From Bacteroidetes bacterium HGW-Bacteroidetes-16 (GTDB taxonomy: Bacteria; Bacteroidota; Bacteroidia; Bacteroidales; F082): a stretch of DNA of 64,000 nucleotides. Location of the stretch: assembly GCA_002840975.1 (NCBI GenBank), contig PHDN01000013.1, forward strand, positions 53,675 through 117,674. The letters run 5' to 3'. Of this stretch, positions 47,520 to 55,141 are shown piece by piece. The position numbers and the translations under genes are program-made. Within the stretch, counting starts at the first letter, position 1, and every line of letters begins with the position of its first letter. Under the pieces are notes generated by a model. It saw nothing but the letters and a program-made list of their open reading frames with translations, did not search any database and was not told the DNA's origin.

Positions 47520-48356
47520 TTACTTCTTCACAATTTCCACCCTGCGATTTAGAGCTTTACCTTCCTCTGTATCATTTGTTGTAACAGGGCATACAGGACC
47601 AACGCCATCACCTGTCAATCGGGTTGCTAAAATATTATACTTTGTTACCAGATAATTCTTAACTGATTCACCCCGGCTTTTTGAAAGTTTTTGATTCATA
47701 TCATAATTCCCCACATTGTCGGTATGTCCAACGATGTAAACATTTACTCCGGGATTTTCATTAAGATAGGTTGCAATTGAGCTTATCGCTTTCTCCGATT
47801 CTGGCTTAATATCAGATTTTCCGGTGTCAAAAAGGATACCATACAGGGCTATTTTCCCCTGCGAAGCTATACTCTCTTTTATATCCAATGCACTTACTTC
47901 CTGTTTCATCACATCAACTTCGATGGAGATGATGCCGTAATTATCCAAATCGGTGCTATTCGTGTTTGCATTCACATAAATCCATAATTCTTTGCCATTG
48001 GAAGTGGTTTTAAATACAGATCCGTCGGATTCTTTTACAACTTCCCCGCCTACGGCTTTGAGGGCATTTACATGGTTTTTAAGTATCTGAAGTCCAGAGA
48101 CTACCCGGTTATTATCGTCTTTTTTGTGGAACCATACTTCCCGGTACACACCTTCTTTTTTTATTGCACTGGCACCTCTGTCAACTATAAATTCATAAGA
48201 GCCAAATTCAGCATATTTGCAATAATCAGTAAGATAAAAACCATCAAAAACGGTGAAAAATTTGAAAGTCTTTTCAAGACAATCAGGATTGTCATTCTGG
48301 GCTAAAGCATACAGGGAAACACTGATCATAAAAAGTGAAAGGATTGCTTTTTTCAT
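47520..48356 (-). CDS. OmpA-family exported protein
   Basis: A 278-residue protein: signal peptide MKKAILSLFMISVSLYALAQ, an N-terminal region of about 150 residues of unknown fold with two Cys (NPDCLEKTFKFF, YCKYAEFG), then an OmpA C-terminal domain: GILFDTGKSDIKPESEKAI, VYIVGHTDNVGNYDMNQ, LSKSRGESVKNYL, and NRRVEIVKK, which bind peptidoglycan. The N-terminal half (ALKAVGGEVVKESDGSVFK) resembles other Bacteroidota OmpA proteins that have no known partner. In the possible cassette array it is the gene following attC-like copy A; its ATG is 77 nt beyond the end of that repeat. Confidence 0.85.
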   Translation of the reverse strand: MKKAILSLFMISVSLYALAQNDNPDCLEKTFKFFTVFDGFYLTDYCKYAEFGSYEFIVDRGASAIKKEGVYREVWFHKKDDNNRVVSGLQILKNHVNALKAVGGEVVKESDGSVFKTTSNGKELWIYVNANTNSTDLDNYGIISIEVDVMKQEVSALDIKESIASQGKIALYGILFDTGKSDIKPESEKAISSIATYLNENPGVNVYIVGHTDNVGNYDMNQKLSKSRGESVKNYLVTKYNILATRLTGDGVGPVCPVTTNDTEEGKALNRRVEIVKK

Positions 48357-48433
48357 AATATTTCGATTTTGTTTCTTTTTGTGAATGAATATTGTTTTTA
48401 ATAAAATCAGGTTACATTATTTATTTTTTCCAA

Positions 48434-48564
48434 TGTCAACGGGCAGCAGATACTTGGTAGCGGACTTTAAAAGACAAATCTTTCTGTCAACGATGTTTAT
48501 ATTTGGAACTAAAATGTTCATTTTCATAACGTAACCAGCCATAAAGTATAATGCAGTGTTATGC
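48434..48564 (-). repeat. attC-like imperfect inverted repeat, copy A
   Basis: A 131-bp element beginning 9 nt after the stop of the 48574 gene. On the minus strand it starts GCATAAC (R''-like, RYYYAAC) and ends GTTGACA (R'-like, GTT kept). The arms CTGCATTATACTTTATGGC and the complement of GCTACCAAGTATCTGC pair imperfectly. The central ~80 bp is nearly identical to copy B at 49899-50049. Size, place and arms resemble an integron attC site; a structured intergenic repeat of other origin is the alternative. Confidence 0.55.
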
Positions 48565-48573
48565 ACTGTGCTT

Positions 48574-49863
48574 TTATTTCATTTTCTTTTGAGTTGTTCC
48601 ATCATCGTATATTTCAATGTAGGGTTGGTTTGTTTTCGGAGTATGTATTTCATTACCTGAAATATCCACTTTTTTAATTAGTTTTCTGTTAGGGTTCGGA
48701 ACGGGGATTTCTGTTGTGAATGTGATTATACCATTTTTATCTGTTTTGATTAGGTAGACATTTGTAATATTATTTGATTGGTTATATCCAGTAATGATAT
48801 AACCCTCATCCATGGCTTGTTGAACTGATAGTCCAACATCCCGTTCTTCACCACCAAATGTTTTAGACCATATGGCATCACCATTACTATTTGTTTTAAT
48901 TAAGTAAACATTTTGCAATCCACTTTCATCAGGAACAGTGCCACCAGTTATAATATATCCCTCATCAGTGGTTTGTTGAACTGATAGTCCATAATTATCA
49001 TATTCATCACCAAATGTCTTTGTCCATAAAGTATCACCATTAACATCTGTTTTTATTAAGTAAACATCCTCCATACCGTTTCCAAATGACGCGGTACATC
49101 CGGTTATAATATACCCTCCATCCATGGTTTGTTGTACTGAGTACCCATAATCATTATTATCACCGCCATATGTCTTTGTCCATAAAGTATCACCATTACT
49201 ATCCGTTTTTATTAAGAAAATAAGAGTGAGATCAGAATCTATTGAATAAGTTCCTCCTGTAATAATATACCCACCATCAGTAGTTTGTTGAACGGAATGT
49301 CCTATATCACTATCATGAAAATTAAATGTCTTTGTCCACATTGTATTACCATTACCTTCAGTTTTTATTAAGAAAATTTTATCTGTACTATTTCCAAATG
49401 ACTTGGTAAATCCGGTTATAATATATCCACCATCAGTGGCTTGTTGAACGGAGTATCCTTTATCATAATCCTCAACATCAATGGTTCTAGTCCATAAAGT
49501 ATCACCGTTACTATCAGTTTTAATTAGAAAGACATCATTGGAACTATTACTAGTTGACCATGTATTCCCGGTTATAATATATCCGTTGTCTGTCGTTTGT
49601 TTTACTGAGTGACCATAATCATCACCAAGGCTACCATATGTCTTAGTCCAAATTGTATCACCGTTATTATCAGTTTTAATGAGGTAAACATCACTACCAC
49701 CATTTCCAAATGACTTGGTATATCCTGTAATAATATACCCAAGATCAGTGGTTTGTTGTACAGACCATCCATTATCAGCATCATCACCGCCATAGGTTCT
49801 TTCCCATCCCTGGCCAAATAGAAATGATGGGATAATTACTAATATCAAAATTAAATTTCTCAT
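48574..49863 (-). CDS. exported protein with seven ~51-residue repeats
   Basis: A 429-residue exported protein. Signal peptide MRNLILILVIIPSFLFGQ, then seven tandem repeats of about 51 residues with the core DGGYIITGxTxSFGNG..DVYLIKTDxNGDTLWTKTYGG. The repeats look like one blade each of a beta-propeller or a stacked beta-solenoid. The end (NRKLIKKVDISGNEI...PYIEIYDDGT) resembles a short T9SS sorting signal, so the protein is probably surface-exposed or secreted. Similar repeat proteins are frequent in Bacteroidota; function unknown. Followed 9 nt after its stop by attC-like copy A. Confidence 0.82.
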   Translation of the reverse strand: MRNLILILVIIPSFLFGQGWERTYGGDDADNGWSVQQTTDLGYIITGYTKSFGNGGSDVYLIKTDNNGDTIWTKTYGSLGDDYGHSVKQTTDNGYIITGNTWSTSNSSNDVFLIKTDSNGDTLWTRTIDVEDYDKGYSVQQATDGGYIITGFTKSFGNSTDKIFLIKTEGNGNTMWTKTFNFHDSDIGHSVQQTTDGGYIITGGTYSIDSDLTLIFLIKTDSNGDTLWTKTYGGDNNDYGYSVQQTMDGGYIITGCTASFGNGMEDVYLIKTDVNGDTLWTKTFGDEYDNYGLSVQQTTDEGYIITGGTVPDESGLQNVYLIKTNSNGDAIWSKTFGGEERDVGLSVQQAMDEGYIITGYNQSNNITNVYLIKTDKNGIITFTTEIPVPNPNRKLIKKVDISGNEIHTPKTNQPYIEIYDDGTTQKKMK

Positions 49864-49898
49864 TATTAATTATTTTACTGTTGGTTTACTCGCAAAGT

Positions 49899-50049
49899 GC
49901 ATAACGGGAAGCAAATGCTTTGTGGCGGACTTTAAAAGACGAATCTTTCTGTCCACGATGATTTATATTTGAAACTAAAATGTTCATTCCTGCCTACCGG
50001 GCAGGTTCATAACGTAACCCGCCATAAAGTATATGCATCTTTGTTGCCA
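49899..50049 (-). repeat. attC-like imperfect inverted repeat, copy B
   Basis: A 151-bp element starting 14 nt after the stop of the 50064 gene. On the minus strand it ends GTTATGC (R'-like) and its inner arms GCATATACTTTATGGCGG and CCGCCACAAAGCATTTGC pair with four mismatches over 18 bp. It differs from copy A by a clean 17-bp palindromic insertion at 49989-50005 and scattered substitutions. The R''-side box (GGCAAC, 50043-50049 region) is weak. Confidence 0.55.
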
Positions 50050-50063
50050 CAAGTTTTATTTCA

Positions 50064-50882
50064 TTAGTTTACTTTATAGACGATTCCAAATGTCAAGGTC
50101 AAATTTATATTTCTTGCAAACGAATTTAATCCGTAATAATTTTTTATTGTCTTCGATGTCAAATGTATTCCGGATGGTGTGTAAATAACCTCATTACTAT
50201 TTATTGCGTCAATTTTACGAAGTCCAAAGTTAAGTTTTAAATTGGATATAAATGAGATTCTATCTGAAATAGCTTTCTTATATCCGGTTCCAAAAGTCAG
50301 TCCGAAATCAAATTTCGTTGTGTGGTTATCACCACCTTTTCCTCGAAATTCGAATTCGGTTGTGGATGGATCTCCATTTCCATATTGGACATATGTCACT
50401 TCTTTAAAATAGCTCTGAGAGAGAAAAAGTATACCACCATAAAAACCAGCTTCAATAAATAATGATCTTTCTTGAAAAAAATACCTTCGGATAGTTAATG
50501 GAATGGTTAGGTAGTGATTTTTAATCTTTTTTACAAAGGTATACTCATATCTTAAGTCAGTAATGTTTGATTGAAAAGAGGAATCATAATTGATAAAAAC
50601 TCCTTTCTTTTCATAAAATAAACCAGAGCTAATAGATGATTTGTTATTTATAAAATACTCAATCCCACCATTTAAAGTGATTCCAAGAATAACATCTTTA
50701 ATAAGGTCTGTTTTTATTGGAATATAACGACCATAATCGTCATGTCTATATGCTGGGTCGCTGTTTTGTAAATTCGACACACTTGATCCAATATTAAAAC
50801 TTAATTTAACACTTTTATGGTCTTGTCCATAAAAGTTCGTAATAAGGGTTAGCAAGGTAATTAGGGCAATTGCTCTTTTCAT
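50064..50882 (-). CDS. small outer-membrane beta-barrel protein
   Basis: A 272-residue protein with a signal peptide (MKRAIALITLLTLITNFYGQ) and strand-rich sequence typical of the outer-membrane beta-barrel family used as PorT/OmpW-like porins in Bacteroidota: LSFNIGSSVSNLQ, GITLNGGIEYFINNKSSISSGLFYEKKG, LTIPLTIRRYFF, FIEAGFYGGILF, FDFGLTFGTGYKK, LTLTFGIVYKVN. The gene is AT-rich. In the possible cassette array it is the first gene, followed after 14 nt by attC-like copy B. Function unknown. Confidence 0.78.
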   Translation of the reverse strand: MKRAIALITLLTLITNFYGQDHKSVKLSFNIGSSVSNLQNSDPAYRHDDYGRYIPIKTDLIKDVILGITLNGGIEYFINNKSSISSGLFYEKKGVFINYDSSFQSNITDLRYEYTFVKKIKNHYLTIPLTIRRYFFQERSLFIEAGFYGGILFLSQSYFKEVTYVQYGNGDPSTTEFEFRGKGGDNHTTKFDFGLTFGTGYKKAISDRISFISNLKLNFGLRKIDAINSNEVIYTPSGIHLTSKTIKNYYGLNSFARNINLTLTFGIVYKVN

Positions 50883-50901
50883 AGATTAATCATAATTGAT
50901 A

Positions 50902-50947
50902 AAAACTGGGTTCTATAAGCTGAATACATAGCTTGTTACCCAGTTTT
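50902..50947. repeat. stem-loop with 10-bp perfect arms
   Basis: AAAACTGGGT (50902-50911) pairs with ACCCAGTTTT (50938-50947); inside, AAGCT (50917-50921) pairs with AGCTT (50930-50934) around an 8-nt loop. It lies just upstream of the barrel gene's start. Function unknown; not followed by a T-run on either strand. Confidence 0.7.
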
Positions 50948-51301
50948 CATTATAAGTTTGAGGAAACGGTGTTTTCATGAAATCTATTTTCTTTGTTTGT
51001 AAATGTCGTTTTTTAAATTTGTGGCAACGTCTGAATACCGCCAATTGTCGCTTTATTTATTATATAGTCCTCATTGTTAAGATCCCTTTTGTTATTCATT
51101 TAATCTCATTATCATTATATTATCCAGGACAATCGTGTATAATTATTCAAATCGGTTTCTTTCTTTCTCTTGTAAATGGATCATCGGGTGTTTGGTGGCG
51201 TAAATCTAGGAATTAATATTACCGGTTTGATTTTTAGGGGCAATCATTTGGTGATTTATTTTTGGGCGGTGGGGAGTTGTGGAGATTGATCCTACTTCTA
51301 A

Positions 51302-51665
51302 AATCATCATTCGTTGATCGATATTCGATATTCAATTTTTATTTCGATTTGAACACCGAACAACGAATTTAGAATATCGAAAATCATCATTCCTTGTTCG
51401 ATGTTCGATAGCTTGACTGCCGGAGGCTGTTCAATTATTATGTCTTTTTTGAACGCCGAACACCGATTAACGAATTTCGAATGTCGAAGTGGTCACTTCA
51501 AATTTCATAATTCGTTAATCGATATTCAACATTCAATTTTTTTTTTTTTTTTGAAAACTGAACGCCGATTAACGAACGCCGAATGTCGATCCCGCAAACA
51601 TTCGGGGTCAAATTTCATCATTCCTTGTTCGATAGCTTGACTACCGAAGGCAGTTCAATTTTAAG
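51302..51665. repeat. tandem degenerate hairpin repeats (3.5 units of 80-120 bp)
   Basis: Each unit begins TCATxATTCxTTGATCGATATTC or a variant, has an A/T-rich loop (in the third unit ~16 T), and returns as GAACxCCGA(AC)AACGAA. The arms 51310-51326 and 51351-51367 are complementary at 14 of 17 positions, and arms 51511-51528 and 51559-51576 at 15 of 18. Units 2 and 4 share an extra AGCTTGACTxCCGxAGGC insert. A repeat family of this kind is known from Bacteroidota intergenic regions. Confidence 0.8.
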
Positions 51666-51786
51666 TCCTTTTAAAGCGAAGATCGCTGAACTGCCTCCAG
51701 TAGAAAATCGCCAGACAGGCTCGTTACCGCTGCGCCCAAACGAGAAAGAGTCAGGAAGAATAAGATTAAAGCAACACGAACAGGCT

Positions 51787-52176
51787 TTAGATGGTCCTGT
51801 AAGCCCATGGATTGGGCATGAAATCATCCTCGTTGATGGCCTCCGGGTTTTTATCCCGGTAGTCGAAGTAGGGGAGTCGGTCCACCTCCGTTTCCTGGTT
51901 CCAGTAAGAAGGGGAAACACGTCCTCCATCGGGACGTCTTAACATTTTTCCAAAAACGCTGATGACGGGATTAAACACCAGATCGGTAACGCCCAACACA
52001 AAGGTGTCCGACTGGCCTTCTGCACCCGCCAACTTAGCCACTCTTACCTCAAATTGATTGTATGTCAGGAGTTCGGATAAGAACCTGACCCGCTCAGGGT
52101 TTAATCCTGATTCCACCAGGGTACAAAGTATACCATCGATTTCCTGGACTATATGTTTTCCTTTATTTAATGACAT
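51787..52176 (-). CDS. 129-residue protein at the end of the nuo operon
   Basis: A 129-residue cytoplasmic protein (MSLNKGKHIVQEIDGILCTLVE at the start), no signal or membrane helix. The middle has a VRVAKLAGAEGQSDTFVLGVTD segment, and the C-terminal half is acidic and Pro-rich (FDYRDKNPEAINEDDFMPNPWAY). It starts 20 nt after the nuoN stop on the same strand, so it is cotranscribed with complex I. No family could be named. The ATG at 52176 is chosen because the frame upstream runs back into nuoN. Confidence 0.72.
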   Translation of the reverse strand: MSLNKGKHIVQEIDGILCTLVESGLNPERVRFLSELLTYNQFEVRVAKLAGAEGQSDTFVLGVTDLVFNPVISVFGKMLRRPDGGRVSPSYWNQETEVDRLPYFDYRDKNPEAINEDDFMPNPWAYRTI

Positions 52177-52196
52177 AGCGTTTTGATTCAAAAAAT

Positions 52197-53612
52197 TTAC
52201 ATTCCAATGCTGAACATCCTGATAAACTCGTAAAGCGGGCTGTACAAGCCGATGGCAAAAATCCCGACCATACACATCAGCAAACCGATCCGTGTAGTTA
52301 GTCCGCTTTTAAAATAGGCAATGGGATTTTCGCTGTTGTTGATAAACATGGCTTTCACGATCAGCAGATAATAATACAACGAAATGGTGGCGTTGATTAC
52401 GGCGATAAAAACCAGCCAGTAATAACCGGAGTTGGCCGCGGAGGCGAACAGGAAAAATTTTCCAAAAAATCCGGCTACAGGTGGGATTCCGGCCAACGAA
52501 AACAGCGACAACATCATCAACAGGCTCAGGTTTGGGTTGGTTTTGTATAATCCGTTGTAGTCGTCCATATTTTCTTTTCCGGTGGCTACCGAGATGGCCG
52601 AAACCACACCGAAGGCCCCCAGGTTGGTGAATATGTAAATCAATACAAAATACAGTACTGAGGCCATGCCCATGACACTTCCGTCAATAATCCCCAACAA
52701 GATAAAGCCTGCTTGTGCGATGGAGGAGAAAGCCAGAAAACGTTTCAGGTTCTTTTGCCTCAACGCGAACAGGTTACCAATGGTCATGGTTAAAATGGCC
52801 ATCACGTACAGTAGGTTTTTCCACATGGGTGCGATGGAGTGGAAAACCGTGTACAACACTATGGTGAGAATAAATACGGCGGCTCCTTTTGAAATCACCG
52901 ACAGGTAAGACGACACATTGATGGGTGCTCCTTCGTACACGTCGGCGGTCCACAAATGGAAAGGTACCAACGAGATTTTAAATCCCATGCCGGCAAAGAA
53001 AAAGATAAAGCCTAAGGTATGCAAGGGTGTGTTCATAAAGGCGGTCGACATTTCGGGGAAATACAGCGAACCTATGGTTCCGTAGAGTACCGAAAGGCCA
53101 TAAAGCATGATTCCTGATGACAAGGCCGAAGAAAGAATCAATTTGATACCTGCTTCAGCGCTGATGTTTTTGGCGCGGTCGTATGCTGCCAGGGCGGCAA
53201 TTGGGATGGTAGCGAGTTCGAGCCCGATGTAAAACATCAGGAAATGCCCTGACGAAATCATGAAGTTCATCCCGATGAGCGTTGAGAGTATCAATAAAAA
53301 AAACTCACTGACTTTGTTGCTGTACTGAGGTTGCTTGATCCATTCGGCCACCTGAAGAAACAGGATCAGGGTTCCTATATTCAGGATGTTTTTCATCAGT
53401 ACAGTCATGTGGCTGGTTTGATACATTCCTCCGAAGAGGGTTCCTTCAGGTACAGGGAAAAAACCAACAATGGTGGTGATCAACATCAGGATGATGGACA
53501 AGTTGATGATGCTCTTTTTATTTTCTGTCGATAATTCGGCAATTAAAATAATCAGCAGCGCGATGGTCAGCATGATTTCATGCCTCATCAAAAGAAAACT
53601 TTCCAGGTTCAT
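52197..53612 (-). CDS. nuoN: NADH-quinone oxidoreductase subunit N
   Basis: A 471-residue, about 14-helix antiporter-like membrane subunit of complex I. It carries the conserved proton-channel elements IGLELATIPIAALAAYDR (helix 5 Glu), GMGFKISLVPFHLWTADVYEGAP (helix 7 Lys), and RFLAFSSIAQAGFILLG. Position: last core gene of the operon, 15 nt after nuoM. It contributes to proton pumping coupled to quinone reduction. Full length, no anomaly. Confidence 0.95.
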   Translation of the reverse strand: MNLESFLLMRHEIMLTIALLIILIAELSTENKKSIINLSIILMLITTIVGFFPVPEGTLFGGMYQTSHMTVLMKNILNIGTLILFLQVAEWIKQPQYSNKVSEFFLLILSTLIGMNFMISSGHFLMFYIGLELATIPIAALAAYDRAKNISAEAGIKLILSSALSSGIMLYGLSVLYGTIGSLYFPEMSTAFMNTPLHTLGFIFFFAGMGFKISLVPFHLWTADVYEGAPINVSSYLSVISKGAAVFILTIVLYTVFHSIAPMWKNLLYVMAILTMTIGNLFALRQKNLKRFLAFSSIAQAGFILLGIIDGSVMGMASVLYFVLIYIFTNLGAFGVVSAISVATGKENMDDYNGLYKTNPNLSLLMMLSLFSLAGIPPVAGFFGKFFLFASAANSGYYWLVFIAVINATISLYYYLLIVKAMFINNSENPIAYFKSGLTTRIGLLMCMVGIFAIGLYSPLYEFIRMFSIGM

Positions 53613-53627
53613 ATCTTTAACATTCTT

Positions 53628-55133
53628 TTATTTAACAATTGCCTGCATCAGCTGGTTTACAATGGGGTTCAAACTGTCGTTGATCATGTCTGAAAGCCAC
53701 AGCGGTGCCAAACCGATACCGGCGATGGCGAAAATGAGTACGCCGGTCGAAACGCGTTCGTACCAATGAGCATCATCCAGTTTTAAAAAGTGTTCATTGG
53801 TAATTGGCCCATAGAGAATTTGTCCCACCACCCTTAAAATATACACAGCGGTGATAACGATGGAGGCGGCTGCCGTGATGGTGAGGATGCGGTGGAACAG
53901 GTCAGGATGTTGAAAGGCACCAAAGAAGATGGTCATTTCAGCAACAAATCCACTTAATCCGGGCAACCCCAGATTTGCCAGACCTGCTATTACATAAGAA
54001 ACTGAAAGAATCGGCATGACCTTCATGAGTCCGCCCAATTGGTCGATCATTCGGGTATGAGTTCTTCCGTAAATCATTCCGATTAAAGCAAAGAAAAGGG
54101 CTGTCATCAGTCCGTGTGAGATCATTTGGAGAATGGCTCCGTTGAGTGCCGCCTTGTTCATCATCAGGATGGCAAACAAAACCAGTCCGCAGTGGCTTAC
54201 CGATGAGTAAGCATTGATATATTTTAAGTCTTTCTGGAAAATGGCGCCAAAGGCTCCATAGACCACGCTGATACTAGTCAGGATTAAAAAGATCCAGGCC
54301 ATTTCCTGAGCTGCATCGGGCAATAAAAACATGGCTACCCTAAAGGCGCCATAGCCGCCAAGTTTCATCAGAACACCCGCGTGAAGCATAGAAACGGCAG
54401 TAGGGGCGGAGGCGTGACCATCCGGCGACCAGGTGTGAAACGGGAAAAGCGCTCCCAGCACACCAAAGCCAACGAAGGTCATGGGGAAAAACATGCGCTG
54501 GGCATCCATCGGGATTTTTACTTTGGCAATTTCCATGATGTTAAAAGTGAGTTCGCCGCCCCCTGCATTTGAATTGAAATAAATTCCTAAAATACCAACC
54601 AGCAGCAGTGCCGAGGCACCCATCAACATCAGGGTGAGTTTCATGGCCGAATACTCTTTGGGACCGGTTCCCCAGATTCCAATCAAAAGATACATAGGAA
54701 TCACCGCTACCTCATAAAACAGGAACATGGTAAAAAGATCGAGCGAAATAAAGAATCCGAATACCCCGGAAGAAAGAAAAATCAGTGAAATAAAAAACTC
54801 CCTCGGCAAAAAATCGACCTTCCAGGAAGCAAATACACCGGTCAGTACCACGATTCCTGTCAGCAGGATCATGGCCACCGAAATTCCATCAACACCAACG
54901 ATGTAGTTAATATTTAAACTTTCGAACCAAACATAGGAATGCGAGAAAAGCATCTCCGCTGCATTGCCTGCTTTCCGCTCGGCCAGATACATAAAAACCA
55001 GGGCCACGGCTAAAACCAACTGGATGCTCATGCCAACAGCCGAAACCAACCTTGTTTGCTTCATGTTCTTTGTGAAAACAATACCAATAATGGTTAACAC
55101 GGGAACAACTACGAATAGGGTTAAAAAATCCAT
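53628..55133 (-). CDS. nuoM: NADH-quinone oxidoreductase subunit M
   Basis: A 501-residue antiporter-like membrane subunit. Conserved FYEVAVIPMYLLIGIWG with the helix-5 Glu, the Lys-containing FHTWSPDGHASAPTAVSMLHAGVLMKLG and KDLKYINAYSSVSHCGLVLF are all in place. It lies 8 nt after nuoL and before nuoN. Pumps protons as part of the membrane arm. Full length. Confidence 0.96.
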   Translation of the reverse strand: MDFLTLFVVVPVLTIIGIVFTKNMKQTRLVSAVGMSIQLVLAVALVFMYLAERKAGNAAEMLFSHSYVWFESLNINYIVGVDGISVAMILLTGIVVLTGVFASWKVDFLPREFFISLIFLSSGVFGFFISLDLFTMFLFYEVAVIPMYLLIGIWGTGPKEYSAMKLTLMLMGASALLLVGILGIYFNSNAGGGELTFNIMEIAKVKIPMDAQRMFFPMTFVGFGVLGALFPFHTWSPDGHASAPTAVSMLHAGVLMKLGGYGAFRVAMFLLPDAAQEMAWIFLILTSISVVYGAFGAIFQKDLKYINAYSSVSHCGLVLFAILMMNKAALNGAILQMISHGLMTALFFALIGMIYGRTHTRMIDQLGGLMKVMPILSVSYVIAGLANLGLPGLSGFVAEMTIFFGAFQHPDLFHRILTITAAASIVITAVYILRVVGQILYGPITNEHFLKLDDAHWYERVSTGVLIFAIAGIGLAPLWLSDMINDSLNPIVNQLMQAIVK

Positions 55134-55141
55134 CTTATATA

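Larger units (their letters stand above)
50883..51786. other. 904-nt non-coding stretch with repeats
   Basis: No gene supported. It contains a perfect 10-bp inverted repeat with an inner 5-bp stem at 50902-50947, a 20-bp copy of sequence from the neighbouring gene (50888-50907), and a tandem array of hairpin repeats at 51302-51665 that includes a run of about 16 T. Confidence 0.6.

Noticed and set aside
48574..49863. CRISPR-like periodicity in the repeat protein gene
   Set aside because: Repeats are 153 bp, in frame, and degenerate at third positions; they are protein repeats.
50977..51216. 79-codon plus-strand frame rich in Phe, Ile and Leu
   Set aside because: Composition follows the AT-rich spacer, no ribosome-binding site or promoter, no family.
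51302..51665. CRISPR array
   Set aside because: Units are 80-120 bp inverted repeats without unique equal-length spacers, and no cas genes are near.
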